From Vibrio sp. S9_S30 (GTDB taxonomy: Bacteria; Pseudomonadota; Gammaproteobacteria; Enterobacterales; Vibrionaceae), in contig NZ_JAAUWT010000013.1 of NCBI RefSeq assembly GCF_014694455.1, positions 1 to 64,000 on the forward strand: a stretch of DNA of 64,000 bases, read 5' to 3'. Both the position numbers and the translations under genes were made by a program. The notes under the pieces were generated by a model that saw only the letters and a program-made list of their open reading frames with translations, was not told the DNA's origin and did no database searches. Positions 34,896-43,708 of this stretch are shown here, piece after piece. The first letter of the stretch is position 1. Each line of letters begins with the position of its first letter.

Positions 34896-35726
34896 TTACT
34901 TTTCAGACGTCACTGGCTCAAACAATGCAAGCAGCTCATCAACTTTATTTCTGCCAGCACCATTACGGCTAATCGTACGTTTCACTTTCACCACATTCAA
35001 CTTTGCCCCTTTGTATAAGCGACGAGTCAATGCCGTATCGTGATTCGAAATAAGCACGGGAATGCCTCGTTGTTTTGCCGTTTTTTCTGCGATCTCACCC
35101 AGTTCTCCCTGATCGTCCAAAGAAAAACCATTTCCAGCATAGGAAGTAAAATTGGCCGTTGTAGACAAAGGGGCGTAAGGAGGATCGCAATACACCACAC
35201 TGCCCTTACGGGCTCGGCTAAAGGTTTCGGCATACCCTTCACACACAAAGGTGGCTTTTTTCGCCTTTTCAGAAAAGAAAATGAGCTCCTCTTCTGGAAA
35301 ATAAGGTTTTTTATAAGAACCAAACGGAACGTTAAACCCGCCTTTTTTGTTGTAGCGGCAAAGCCCATTAAACCCAAAACGGTTCATGTAGAGGAATGCA
35401 ACCGAGCGAAACAGCACATCGTCTGTTTGATTAAATTGCGCTCGGGTATCAAGGTAGACTTCTTTTCGATTGTGCTCAGGCGTAAACATACGCTTGGCTT
35501 CTGCGATGTACTTTTCAGGCTCTTCTTTGAGCAGGTTATACAAGTTGATGAGATCGGGGTTGATGTCGGCCAACAAGTATTGATCGTAATCGGAATTGAG
35601 AAACACGGAGCCCGCCCCAACGAAAGGCTCTATCAGCTTTCGTGCCGGAGGAAGATGACGCTGGATGTCTTCCACTAAGCCATACTTACCACCAGCCCAT
35701 TTTAGAAAGGCACGTTGTTTCTTCAT
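34896..35726 (-). CDS. dam: DNA adenine methylase Dam (GATC)
   Basis: A 276-aa D12-class N6-adenine methyltransferase. AdoMet motif FLKWAGGKYGL is at the N-terminus, the catalytic DPPY lies in VVYCDPPYAPL (about residue 180) and the target-recognition region is between. It marks GATC for mismatch repair, SeqA and DnaA control, and is essential in several vibrios. The damX-dam order is the gammaproteobacterial arrangement. Confidence 0.95.
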   Translation of the reverse strand: MKKQRAFLKWAGGKYGLVEDIQRHLPPARKLIEPFVGAGSVFLNSDYDQYLLADINPDLINLYNLLKEEPEKYIAEAKRMFTPEHNRKEVYLDTRAQFNQTDDVLFRSVAFLYMNRFGFNGLCRYNKKGGFNVPFGSYKKPYFPEEELIFFSEKAKKATFVCEGYAETFSRARKGSVVYCDPPYAPLSTTANFTSYAGNGFSLDDQGELGEIAEKTAKQRGIPVLISNHDTALTRRLYKGAKLNVVKVKRTISRNGAGRNKVDELLALFEPVTSEK

Positions 35727-35795
35727 CGACCGTTCAATTCCAACTACTCAAAATAAGGCTGCGGAATGTAACATATTTTGCAGCAAACCTCAGCG

Positions 35796-37310
35796 TTATT
35801 TCCCACGTTCAATCTCTCGCTGAACCTGAATCATGGATTTCGCCCATGGCCCCAACGCTTGAACATCGGCAGACAATTCAGACACGGCATCACGTGCTTG
35901 TTGAATGGTCGGAAAATCTTTGTATGTGACAATAAACCACTCAACGCCATTTCGAACCGTTGGGTAGATACGAACGCCTTCTTGAATTTGGTGCAAGTCG
36001 ATAAAATCTTGTACCTCTTCTTTGGACGTCAGTGCGGCAAGTTGAAGTGTGTAGTTTCTGGAAGATACCGCCGACAATTCCTCTCTCGAATAAGAGAATG
36101 TGATCGGTTTAGGCGCGAGTTCCTGACTTGCCGTCTCAGCTTCCTCTGACGGTTGCTGGCTGAGTTGTTCGCGGGCAATCGCATCGGTTTTAGCGTCTTC
36201 GATGGCATCATCAATAATCGTGACAGTTTGCGGCGGCCTTTCATCTTGTAACAATGCATCCACAACATCAGACGGAACCACCACTCGCTTTCCTGCATCG
36301 CTTCGTCCCACTTCCGCAGTTTGGTCGGTCACTTGCGGTGGTAGAGCGGCAAAGTCGTCGCTGCGGTCATCCCTTGTCTTGGACTCGTTATCGGCGGTTA
36401 CATCATCCAAGTTCCCCTCAGAAGCTTGCTTGTCTCCCGAGCCATTGGACACACTGTCGACTTCCGTTGCCATGCTCTGCGATGCATCGCCAGTATTTGC
36501 CGCATCAATACCATCGAGCAAAGTGGGTTGGCTTAAGTACCACCAGTATCCGCCACCTATCAGTAATATCAGCAGTAATACGACAATAGCAATACGAATA
36601 GGTGATTCTATCACCGAGCGGATGATGACTCTTCTTTCCACTTTCTTATTTCCCAATTCCATTAGCTGCCCCGGTAGTCGCTGAGTTTTTGCGATAGATT
36701 TACGAACTTTCTTCTTTGCCTCTTCGCCTGCGGTATAGCGAATCACTAACGCTTCAGTGAACGCGATGGCTTCTTCTGAGCTGAGTGGTTCTATTTCGAA
36801 ATCAATCGGTTTGGTTTCTTGACCATAGCTAATACGAGTCAAAATGTGCTCTAGGCTGTCCCCTTTAGAAAACAGCACCACATTAACTGTCCATTGGGGA
36901 TGGTTTTGAGCTTCGATGACCAGCATCCATAATTCAGCAAGTAAGTCCTCGCTTAATAGTTCGGCATCATCCACCACAAACACAACATCGCATGCTTCGT
37001 CACCGACTAAGCGAGAAAAGCTGTCAATAATCGAATCGTGTTCATTGAATAAGGGATCGGAAACAATCTGATTCAGCATCATTGCACGTTGCTGCTCATC
37101 AGATTGTGTTGGAAAACAGAGAAGGAGAGATTGGTTTTTTTCAGACGCCCAAGCTTCAAGGTAGCGCTGAGCAAGCCAGGTTTTTCCTGAACCGGCATCA
37201 CCCGTGATGTTGATTAAGTTGGAGCCAAAACGAGTCAGAAGCTGCACTCTGTCAAGCAGCTCTGTCTGTGTTTCTAATTCCAGTACTCGCATTTCATGAG
37301 CAAGACTCAT
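35796..37310 (-). CDS. damX: DamX-like cell-division protein with SPOR domain
   Basis: An inner-membrane division protein. About 1-230 is a cytoplasmic AAA-type ATPase domain (ITGDAGSGKTWLAQRYL; VVFVVDDAELLS). A transmembrane helix follows at about 243-262 (IAIVVLLLILLIGGGYWWYL), then a long acidic/Ser-rich periplasmic linker and a C-terminal SPOR domain (about 420-500, YTLQLAALTSKEEVQDFI) that binds denuded septal glycan. ATG at 37310 has an AAGGTG Shine-Dalgarno and is preferred over a GTG three codons earlier. It is 30 bp from aroB and upstream of dam. Confidence 0.9.
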   Translation of the reverse strand: MSLAHEMRVLELETQTELLDRVQLLTRFGSNLINITGDAGSGKTWLAQRYLEAWASEKNQSLLLCFPTQSDEQQRAMMLNQIVSDPLFNEHDSIIDSFSRLVGDEACDVVFVVDDAELLSEDLLAELWMLVIEAQNHPQWTVNVVLFSKGDSLEHILTRISYGQETKPIDFEIEPLSSEEAIAFTEALVIRYTAGEEAKKKVRKSIAKTQRLPGQLMELGNKKVERRVIIRSVIESPIRIAIVVLLLILLIGGGYWWYLSQPTLLDGIDAANTGDASQSMATEVDSVSNGSGDKQASEGNLDDVTADNESKTRDDRSDDFAALPPQVTDQTAEVGRSDAGKRVVVPSDVVDALLQDERPPQTVTIIDDAIEDAKTDAIAREQLSQQPSEEAETASQELAPKPITFSYSREELSAVSSRNYTLQLAALTSKEEVQDFIDLHQIQEGVRIYPTVRNGVEWFIVTYKDFPTIQQARDAVSELSADVQALGPWAKSMIQVQREIERGK

Positions 37311-37340
37311 TGACGCCACCTTTGGTAATTGGCAAGCGTA

Positions 37341-38429
37341 CTATTCACTCATTCGACATGCGTCGATCGCCTGCTCAATAACATGATTGGGAACATCTGA
37401 GACAACCTTAGACGTTCCGATACCCGTAGGCAGCACCAAGCGGAGCTTGCCTGAAAGTACTTTTTTATCACGCATCATGTGTTTGATAAAGTCTTCAAAA
37501 CTCATACTGTTAGGCGTATGCACTGGCAAACGGGATTTCTTAAGTATAGATAGGATTCGTTCAAACTGTTGCTGATCAATCATTCCCTGCAATAACGCGG
37601 TTTTTGCAGCCATGACTGTACCGGATGAAACCGCTTCTCCGTGAAGCCAGTTTCCGTATCCCATTTCCGCTTCAATCGCGTGTCCGAAAGTATGACCTAG
37701 GTTCAACAAAGCGCGAATTCCGGACTCTTTTTCGTCCTGAGCAACAACGTCGGCTTTTATCTGACAGCAACGGGCAATGGCATACGTTAAGGCACCTTCA
37801 TCCAGTGCGTACAAACGCTCTAAATTATCTTCAAGCCACGAGAAAAATACGCCATCATAAATGATGCCGTATTTAATGACTTCGGCAATACCCGCAGCAA
37901 ACTCGCGCTCAGGTAAAGACTTTAAGCAATCGGTATCAATCACCACAGATTGAGGCTGGTAGAACGCGCCAATCATGTTTTTGCCAAGCGAGTGGTTCAC
38001 TCCTGTCTTTCCACCAACAGACGAATCCACCTGTGATAGCAATGTGGTGGGTATTTGGATGAAGTCAACACCACGCTGATAGCTCGCTGCCGCGTAACCA
38101 ACCACGTCACCAATCACACCGCCACCCAAAGCAACGAGCGTCACATCACGACCGTAGTTGCCCTCAAGCAAAAACGTCATGATGGTATTGAACGTGTCTA
38201 GATTTTTGTATTGCTCGCCATCAGGCAGCTCAAGCAACTTGGCTTCATGACCAAGAGACTCAAGCTTGCTGATGATGGTATCAGCGTAAAGAGGCGCTAC
38301 CGTCACATTGCTGATAACAACGACTTTCTTTGAAGATAAGTTAGAAAAGTACGCCGAGTCTTTGAATAACCCGGCACCAATAGATATTGGGTAGCTACGC
38401 TCACCAAGATCGACCGTAATCCGCTCCAT
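37341..38429 (-). CDS. aroB: 3-dehydroquinate synthase
   Basis: A 362-aa NAD- and zinc-dependent enzyme, second step of the shikimate pathway. Landmarks are LALGGGVIGDVVGYAAASY (nucleotide site), SVGGKTGVNHSLGKNMIGAF and the zinc histidines in LNLGHTFGHAIE and WLHGEAVS. It lies 22 bp after aroK and 30 bp before damX. Confidence 0.96.
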   Translation of the reverse strand: MERITVDLGERSYPISIGAGLFKDSAYFSNLSSKKVVVISNVTVAPLYADTIISKLESLGHEAKLLELPDGEQYKNLDTFNTIMTFLLEGNYGRDVTLVALGGGVIGDVVGYAAASYQRGVDFIQIPTTLLSQVDSSVGGKTGVNHSLGKNMIGAFYQPQSVVIDTDCLKSLPEREFAAGIAEVIKYGIIYDGVFFSWLEDNLERLYALDEGALTYAIARCCQIKADVVAQDEKESGIRALLNLGHTFGHAIEAEMGYGNWLHGEAVSSGTVMAAKTALLQGMIDQQQFERILSILKKSRLPVHTPNSMSFEDFIKHMMRDKKVLSGKLRLVLPTGIGTSKVVSDVPNHVIEQAIDACRMSE

Positions 38430-38451
38430 GGTTTGCTCTCCGAAATTGAAC

Positions 38452-38970
38452 TTAACGTTCTTCTAGCATTTTTACGATTTGGTTGGCTACTACTTTTGCA
38501 CTTTGATCGTCGGTACGTACTACGTAATCGGCAACTTCTTCATATAAGCCATTACGCTCTCCAGCTAGAGATTCAAGCACATCACGAGGATTGTCCGTTT
38601 GCAGCAGAGGACGCTTTTTGTCGCGATTCGTGCGTGCAAGCTGTTTTTCAATTGTGGTTTCGAGATACACCACCACACCGCGAGCCGAAAGACGGTTGCG
38701 GTTTTCTTTACTTTTGACTGAGCCGCCACCTGTCGCCAGAACAATACCTTGTTGCTCTGTTAGATCATTGATGACCGCTTCTTCGCGTTGGCGGAAGCCA
38801 TCTTCACCTTCCACATCAAACACCCAAGCTATATCAGCACCTGTGCGCTCTTCGATAACCGTGTCAGAATCAACAAACTCCATATGAAGTTGCTGAGCTA
38901 GGTGTCTACCAATTGTACTTTTGCCGGCGCCCATTGGGCCAACAAGAAAAATGTTACGTTTTTCAGCCAT
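38452..38970 (-). CDS. aroK: shikimate kinase I
   Basis: An adenylate-kinase-like P-loop kinase phosphorylating shikimate. Walker A is in GPMGAGKSTIGR, the substrate-binding region in DSDTVIEERTGADI, and the Walker B-like LATGGGSV and lid (ARTNRDKKRPLLQ) follow. The vibrio N-terminus MAEKRNIFLVG starts at 38970, three codons inside the longest frame; neither start has a good SD. First of the aroK-aroB-damX-dam-rpe-gph-trpS series. Confidence 0.94.
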   Translation of the reverse strand: MAEKRNIFLVGPMGAGKSTIGRHLAQQLHMEFVDSDTVIEERTGADIAWVFDVEGEDGFRQREEAVINDLTEQQGIVLATGGGSVKSKENRNRLSARGVVVYLETTIEKQLARTNRDKKRPLLQTDNPRDVLESLAGERNGLYEEVADYVVRTDDQSAKVVANQIVKMLEER

Positions 38971-39007
38971 ATTAAGCATTAATTTACAACGTTAATTCAA
39001 TGACATC

Positions 39008-39052
39008 GCCTTGAAGTAAGCCAGATTGGCACTGTATGAAAGCCTTCAAGGC
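39008..39052 (-). other. nested inverted repeat between pilQ and aroK
   Basis: GCCTTGAAG (39008-39016) and CTTCAAGGC (39044-39052) form a perfect stem enclosing a smaller GCCA/TGGC hairpin. It lies in the 188-bp gap between pilQ and aroK and has no T run, so it may be a processing, attenuation or regulatory structure in the pil-aro transcript. Confidence 0.4.
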
Positions 39053-39158
39053 ACCTTTTCCTCACAGATAAATTCGTGATCAGACCCAAAATTATCTCAA
39101 TTATGATGCCTTGAATGCAACCTTATTTTTTGTCGATGATTGAGAATTTTAATAAACA

Positions 39159-40871
39159 CTACTGTAGAACCACCTTTGGCGTAATGAAAATCAGCAATTC
39201 GCTTTTCCCTAAATTTTCGTAACTTCGGCGAAAAAGTGCACCTAAAAGAGGTAAATCACCCAAAAGTGGCACTTTATCGACAGTATTTGTCACACTTTGT
39301 TGATAAATTCCGCCCAGAACAACCGTTTCACCATTATCGACTAGAACCTGAGTACCAATTCTCTGAGTTTCAATAGCAAGGGCTTCACCGTTCCCTGTTT
39401 TTACGACTTTGCCGGGTCTATCTTGTGTGACACTCAGATCCAACACCAATTTGTTATCGGGGGTAATTTGAGGTGTGACTTTCAAGCTCAGAACGGCTTT
39501 TCGAAATGACACCGTCGTCGCACCACTAGAGGATGCTTCAAGGTAAGGAATTTCTGTCCCCTGCTCAATATAAGCTGGTTTTTTGTTGGTCGTAATCAGT
39601 CTTGGGCTAGAGATGATTTCCGCTTTATTTTCTGTTTGAAGCGCTGACAGTTCCAAATCTAACAGGGTATCTGTCCCAAGTTTCGCAACTTGAAATGCAA
39701 TGCTGGCTGCATTTTTATTTGTCGCGCCTAAATTGACGGCAAGAAAGTCATCAATGGTTGAGCTGCCACCTCCGTCAGAATCTCCCCCCGATCCACCGCC
39801 GGCTTGGTAAAGCCCAATGGTTGCCAGATTGCTTTCTATGCTCCCTCCCACTGTATTGGTTCCTCTGGTTGAGCTGAAGCCCCAACGAACCCCTAATTCT
39901 TCCAATTCGCCTTCCGTTACCGTGACAATTCTTGCTTCAATTTGCACTTGCTTTACAGGGATATCTAACGACTCGACAATGTCTTCAACAACCGCGATAC
40001 TTTCTGGTAGATCACGGACTAATAATGCGTTTGTCCGCTCGTCAATAGAAATGCTTCCACGATCAGAAAGCATCGATACGTCGCCCTGACCACCAATCAT
40101 ATCGGCAATATCGGACGCTTTTGCAAACTTTACTTCGATGATTTTTGATTCTAACGAACCAAGTTCTTGTGCCAAACGCTCCTGCTCAAGATCTTGCTGC
40201 TCTCGGCTATCAAACTCTTCTTTCGGTGCCACCAATATCACGTTGCCTTCAACGCGTTTATCCAATCCTTTCACTTTCAAAATGATGTCGAGTACTTGCT
40301 GCCACGGAACGTCATCGACTTTCAGTGTGAGGTTACCGGACACAGAATCCGACACCACAAGGTTGAACCCATTGTAGTCAGCAATGAGTTGCAGCACACT
40401 TCGTACAGGAATATCTTGGAAATTAATGGAAATGAGCTTACCGTCTTTTTCAAGAATATTGGCTTGTTCTGGCTTCTCTTTTGGTTTGGCAGAAACCGTG
40501 ACCTCAAGAAAGCGATCACGTAATCGATAATCATAATTATAATCGGTGTTCGTCGTCGCAAACAGGCGGGTATTGGCACCATCTCTAAACACTTCAACGG
40601 TGTCTACATGGGTAGAAAAGTCGGTCACATCCACGACAAACAGCTTTTCATCGTCCACACCGGTTTCATGCAAAGAGATGTTCAAGCCATCGGGCATTGG
40701 CTGAATATCAACAGCCGCTGCGTTAGACGCCAATTCAATCACCAACAATGCGTGCTTGTCTTTATTGAGTCTAAAGTCAATTCCTACAAATTCATTGGAT
40801 TGAGCAGACGCTCCAGTCGCAACAAATAACCCTATAAAAATAAGCAAAGCGCGACGATACATCTGTGTCAT
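39159..40871 (-). CDS. pilQ: type IV pilus secretin PilQ
   Basis: A 570-aa outer-membrane secretin with a signal peptide (cleavage near ASAQ, residue 24). The order is an AMIN-like N-terminal beta domain, a secretin/TonB short N-terminal domain (ISINFQDIPVRSVLQLIADYNG), a secretin N-domain with an Asp/Gly/Ser-rich insert (about 360-375), and the secretin core ending LLIFITPKVVLQ. It forms the channel for the pilus and, in vibrios, for DNA uptake. Last of pilMNOPQ. Confidence 0.94.
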   Translation of the reverse strand: MTQMYRRALLIFIGLFVATGASAQSNEFVGIDFRLNKDKHALLVIELASNAAAVDIQPMPDGLNISLHETGVDDEKLFVVDVTDFSTHVDTVEVFRDGANTRLFATTNTDYNYDYRLRDRFLEVTVSAKPKEKPEQANILEKDGKLISINFQDIPVRSVLQLIADYNGFNLVVSDSVSGNLTLKVDDVPWQQVLDIILKVKGLDKRVEGNVILVAPKEEFDSREQQDLEQERLAQELGSLESKIIEVKFAKASDIADMIGGQGDVSMLSDRGSISIDERTNALLVRDLPESIAVVEDIVESLDIPVKQVQIEARIVTVTEGELEELGVRWGFSSTRGTNTVGGSIESNLATIGLYQAGGGSGGDSDGGGSSTIDDFLAVNLGATNKNAASIAFQVAKLGTDTLLDLELSALQTENKAEIISSPRLITTNKKPAYIEQGTEIPYLEASSSGATTVSFRKAVLSLKVTPQITPDNKLVLDLSVTQDRPGKVVKTGNGEALAIETQRIGTQVLVDNGETVVLGGIYQQSVTNTVDKVPLLGDLPLLGALFRRSYENLGKSELLIFITPKVVLQ

Positions 40872-40906
40872 ATTGACTTCTTCCCTTTTAATCTCAAATC
40901 CTAAAT

Positions 40907-41422
40907 TTATTTCAATGCCAGCTTCACGTTACGTTGCTGCCAACACCCTAAACCATCAGGCAATGTCTCCTGAATCGTCAGGTGTTTTGGGGTAATGTTG
41001 ATCACCTTGCCATTGTTTAAACCAAGGTATTGCCCCTGTTGTACCTTGACGACATGACCATCAGGTGCCTGAATAATGCCCGACACTTTTTTCCCGCTCC
41101 CCATGACCCCTTTTAATTTGAGTTGAGTCAGCGCAAATTTTTCTAATTTCCCACTCTTCTTTCGAGATGCAGGCTGCCAACAGTCCTTTATTAAGGAAGG
41201 TTGGGTTTCAATAACCGCAATTTCAGGTAAGGCAAAGGGGAGACGATCTGTCATTGGCGTATATTTACTGGCTTTAAACGACTGTTCCGCTTGTAGCTTA
41301 GAAATGTGCGCAGAAGCGTTGGCTTGTGTCTGAAAAATAAAGTCTTGAAGCGGTTCATGGTTTGCACGGCACCCACTTAAAGCCGCAATGGTGACCAACC
41401 CTGTCAGCCACTTATTCATCAC
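40907..41422 (-). CDS. pilP: type IV pilus assembly lipoprotein PilP
   Basis: A 171-aa precursor with a lipobox (LSGC, cysteine at about 18) after a short hydrophobic signal. The C-terminal beta domain (LKGVMGSGKKVSGIIQAPDG; VKQGQYLGLNNGKV, approximate) contacts PilQ and links the inner-membrane PilMNO complex to the secretin. It overlaps the end of pilO by 11 bp. Confidence 0.93.
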   Translation of the reverse strand: MMNKWLTGLVTIAALSGCRANHEPLQDFIFQTQANASAHISKLQAEQSFKASKYTPMTDRLPFALPEIAVIETQPSLIKDCWQPASRKKSGKLEKFALTQLKLKGVMGSGKKVSGIIQAPDGHVVKVQQGQYLGLNNGKVINITPKHLTIQETLPDGLGCWQQRNVKLALK

Positions 41423-41999
41423 TCACCTCCGGTTTAAACTGATAGGTGTATGCCCTAACTCTAAAATGCAGTGTGCTGCTTTCCTGGCTCACTCTTTGCC
41501 AATCCACGTCATCAAAATTGATGATGCGAGGTAAGTTCGCGATCGCCGCGGAAAACTCACCAATATTTTGGTACGTTCCCGTCAATTCGATGTTGAGGGG
41601 CAATCGATAGAGGTACGCTTGGTTTTGCTTTTCGCCCCAATCAATGCGGGTAAACGTTAGCCCGTGCTGAATACCAAGTTCATTGACGGAGGCAAGCATA
41701 CTTGCCAACTCTTTTTGTTCCGGTAACTGCTTTAATAGGTAGTCATAGCGATTGTTGAGTTCGTCCAATTGCTCTTCCAACTTAGGCAATGCCGCCACTT
41801 TATTGGTTTTGATGATCAACGTACTTTTGAGGGTCTGTTCTTTTTGACGCAGTTGTTCCAACTCCTCATTCATTGGCGCGAGGTAAAACCAACTGCCTAA
41901 CGCTTGTATCAGAAGGAAGAGAAGCCCAAAGACCAAAAGCTGTGCTGGAAGCGGCCATTCTGGCAAGTCTTCAAAATCAAGGTTTTGCCAGTCAATCAT
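41412..41999 (-). CDS. pilO: type IV pilus assembly protein PilO
   Basis: A 195-aa bitopic inner-membrane protein: transmembrane helix at about 20-42 (LLVFGLLFLLIQALGSWFYL), a coiled coil at about 45-95, and a C-terminal ferredoxin-like domain. It pairs with PilN. Its start overlaps the pilN stop by four bases (ATGA). Confidence 0.93.
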   Translation of the reverse strand: MIDWQNLDFEDLPEWPLPAQLLVFGLLFLLIQALGSWFYLAPMNEELEQLRQKEQTLKSTLIIKTNKVAALPKLEEQLDELNNRYDYLLKQLPEQKELASMLASVNELGIQHGLTFTRIDWGEKQNQAYLYRLPLNIELTGTYQNIGEFSAAIANLPRIINFDDVDWQRVSQESSTLHFRVRAYTYQFKPEVSDE

Positions 42000-42556
42000 G
42001 ATTCGTCTTCCTTTTTAGGAGCAAAGACAAACGACACTTTGAACGTTTTAAACACTTTGCCAAACAACTTTTTTCCCGACACAATCGAGTGCATTTCTAC
42101 ATCCGAGAGTTGAGTCGAACGCTCCAATAGATCCAGCATGGTTGTGATATTCGCGGTGCTGTCACTGATGCCATTAATTTCCACTTCAAAATTGTTCATC
42201 TCAATTTTATCGACGAAGACACCGGGTGGAATGGCGTTAGGCAACAGAGACATGAAATCGGTTGTTTTATTGCGTTTGATTTGCAGTGCTTCTACTGAGC
42301 GCAAACGCGTAAGGATGGATTCATGTTGATCGCGAACTTGGTTTAGCCCACGTAATTGCTGGTCAAGATAAGCAATGTGTCGAGTCAGTTCGGCGTTGCG
42401 CGCTCCTTGCACGCTTTTCTGTTGGGAGAAATACTCCCCAGCGCCCCACTGCACACCAACAGCGACCAAGACTGCCGCGGTGAGATAGGAAAAGAACTGA
42501 CGGCGATATTTGGCACGCAGCTCGTCTCGCCAGGGCAGTAAGTTGATGTTATGCAT
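41996..42556 (-). CDS. pilN: type IV pilus assembly protein PilN
   Basis: A 186-aa bitopic protein beginning MHNINLLPWRDELR, the conserved cytoplasmic INLLPWR motif that binds PilM. One transmembrane helix at about 22-40 precedes a periplasmic coiled coil and beta domain. It overlaps pilM by eight bases. Confidence 0.94.
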   Translation of the reverse strand: MHNINLLPWRDELRAKYRRQFFSYLTAAVLVAVGVQWGAGEYFSQQKSVQGARNAELTRHIAYLDQQLRGLNQVRDQHESILTRLRSVEALQIKRNKTTDFMSLLPNAIPPGVFVDKIEMNNFEVEINGISDSTANITTMLDLLERSTQLSDVEMHSIVSGKKLFGKVFKTFKVSFVFAPKKEDES

Positions 42557-43565
42557 GGTGGTTTCCTTTTAGCCACTCAACACCGCTGATCGCCAACCCC
42601 ATTGCCACACCGTAAGCCGCAGAATCCGACAATTGCTTAACCGACTGTTTAGTGCCGTTTTCAACCAACCCAAATGGATTCAAAAGCGCCGTTTCTAACC
42701 GGAGTGCCCTACTGAGCATGTCGGTGACCCCCACCAAGTTAGCCCCGCCGCCGCTTAGCCAAATCCCGTCGATGTTCTGCTGTGGGTTAACGGAGTGGTA
42801 TAAGCTGATGTGCCTCTGTAGCTTCTCACTCAGATCTTTTACAAAGCTTTGGGTCACTGAATCGCTATTGAGCGTGATGGCATCAGACAACGCTTGAGAC
42901 TGCGCAACATTTTGGGTACCAAAAGAGAGCTCTTTATAGAAAGGCGTTCTACCGGCTGCAACCGTGCACAAAGACGTTTGATGCAAACCGATATCCACCA
43001 GCATCCATTGCCTTCTATCTGGGTGAACTTGGCTAGCCAAACGCCATACTTTCAACAAGCTGTTCGCGTGAACATCAATAGTAAGGGGCTTAAAACCCGC
43101 TTTCGTTAATGCCGCAACACGGGAGTCGATCACTTCTTTACGTGTCGCATACACTTGAAAGGTGGACGTCGAGCTGCGAGTCGTGACCTTTTGGTCTACT
43201 TCAATAAAATCGAGGCTTAATTCTTCAATAGGGATCGGCGACTGCTGACCAAACGCTTGATGTACCGCAAACTCCTGTTCTCTCCCATCCATATCCTGTT
43301 CAATTTGAAGTACTTTGCTGATCACCGCCTTATCAGGTACAGAAACTGCGACTTGACGACTAAAAAGAGGTAAGCCCTTTTTAAGTTCTTTGAGTTTCTT
43401 TACAATCTTCTGATAATCGAGGGTATGGTTTTCAGAGAATATATCTCCGGGTACAGTAATCTCATTATAACCAACCAATTGCATTAGTTCGCCGATAGGT
43501 CTCATTACGACAGCTTTAATACTGTGATGACCAAAATCGATGCCAATTACTAAAGATCTACCCAT
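42549..43565 (-). CDS. pilM: type IV pilus assembly protein PilM
   Basis: A 338-aa actin/FtsA-like cytoplasmic ATPase. The phosphate-1 motif is VIGIDFGHHSIKAVVM, phosphate-2 is MLVDIGLHQTSLC and the adenosine motif is GIWLSGGGANLVG. It binds the PilN tail and starts the pilMNOPQ operon, divergent from mrcA across 143 bp. Confidence 0.94.
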   Translation of the reverse strand: MGRSLVIGIDFGHHSIKAVVMRPIGELMQLVGYNEITVPGDIFSENHTLDYQKIVKKLKELKKGLPLFSRQVAVSVPDKAVISKVLQIEQDMDGREQEFAVHQAFGQQSPIPIEELSLDFIEVDQKVTTRSSTSTFQVYATRKEVIDSRVAALTKAGFKPLTIDVHANSLLKVWRLASQVHPDRRQWMLVDIGLHQTSLCTVAAGRTPFYKELSFGTQNVAQSQALSDAITLNSDSVTQSFVKDLSEKLQRHISLYHSVNPQQNIDGIWLSGGGANLVGVTDMLSRALRLETALLNPFGLVENGTKQSVKQLSDSAAYGVAMGLAISGVEWLKGNHHA

Positions 43566-43708
43566 GGCGATTTGGCTCCTAAAAGAGTGTTACACTCGGC
43601 AAGTTGGAAAAACAAGTTATTAAGACATGTCTAAAAAACAATCCTGACGTTTTATCGCAGTCACAAAAGATATGTAACCAGATAGCCAAATTTAACAGGG
43701 ATTCTCCG

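Noticed and set aside
43604..43708. N-terminal extension of PBP1A from ATG at 43604
   Set aside because: GTG at 43709 has an SD and matches the family start; the extension lies in the promoter region shared with pilM.
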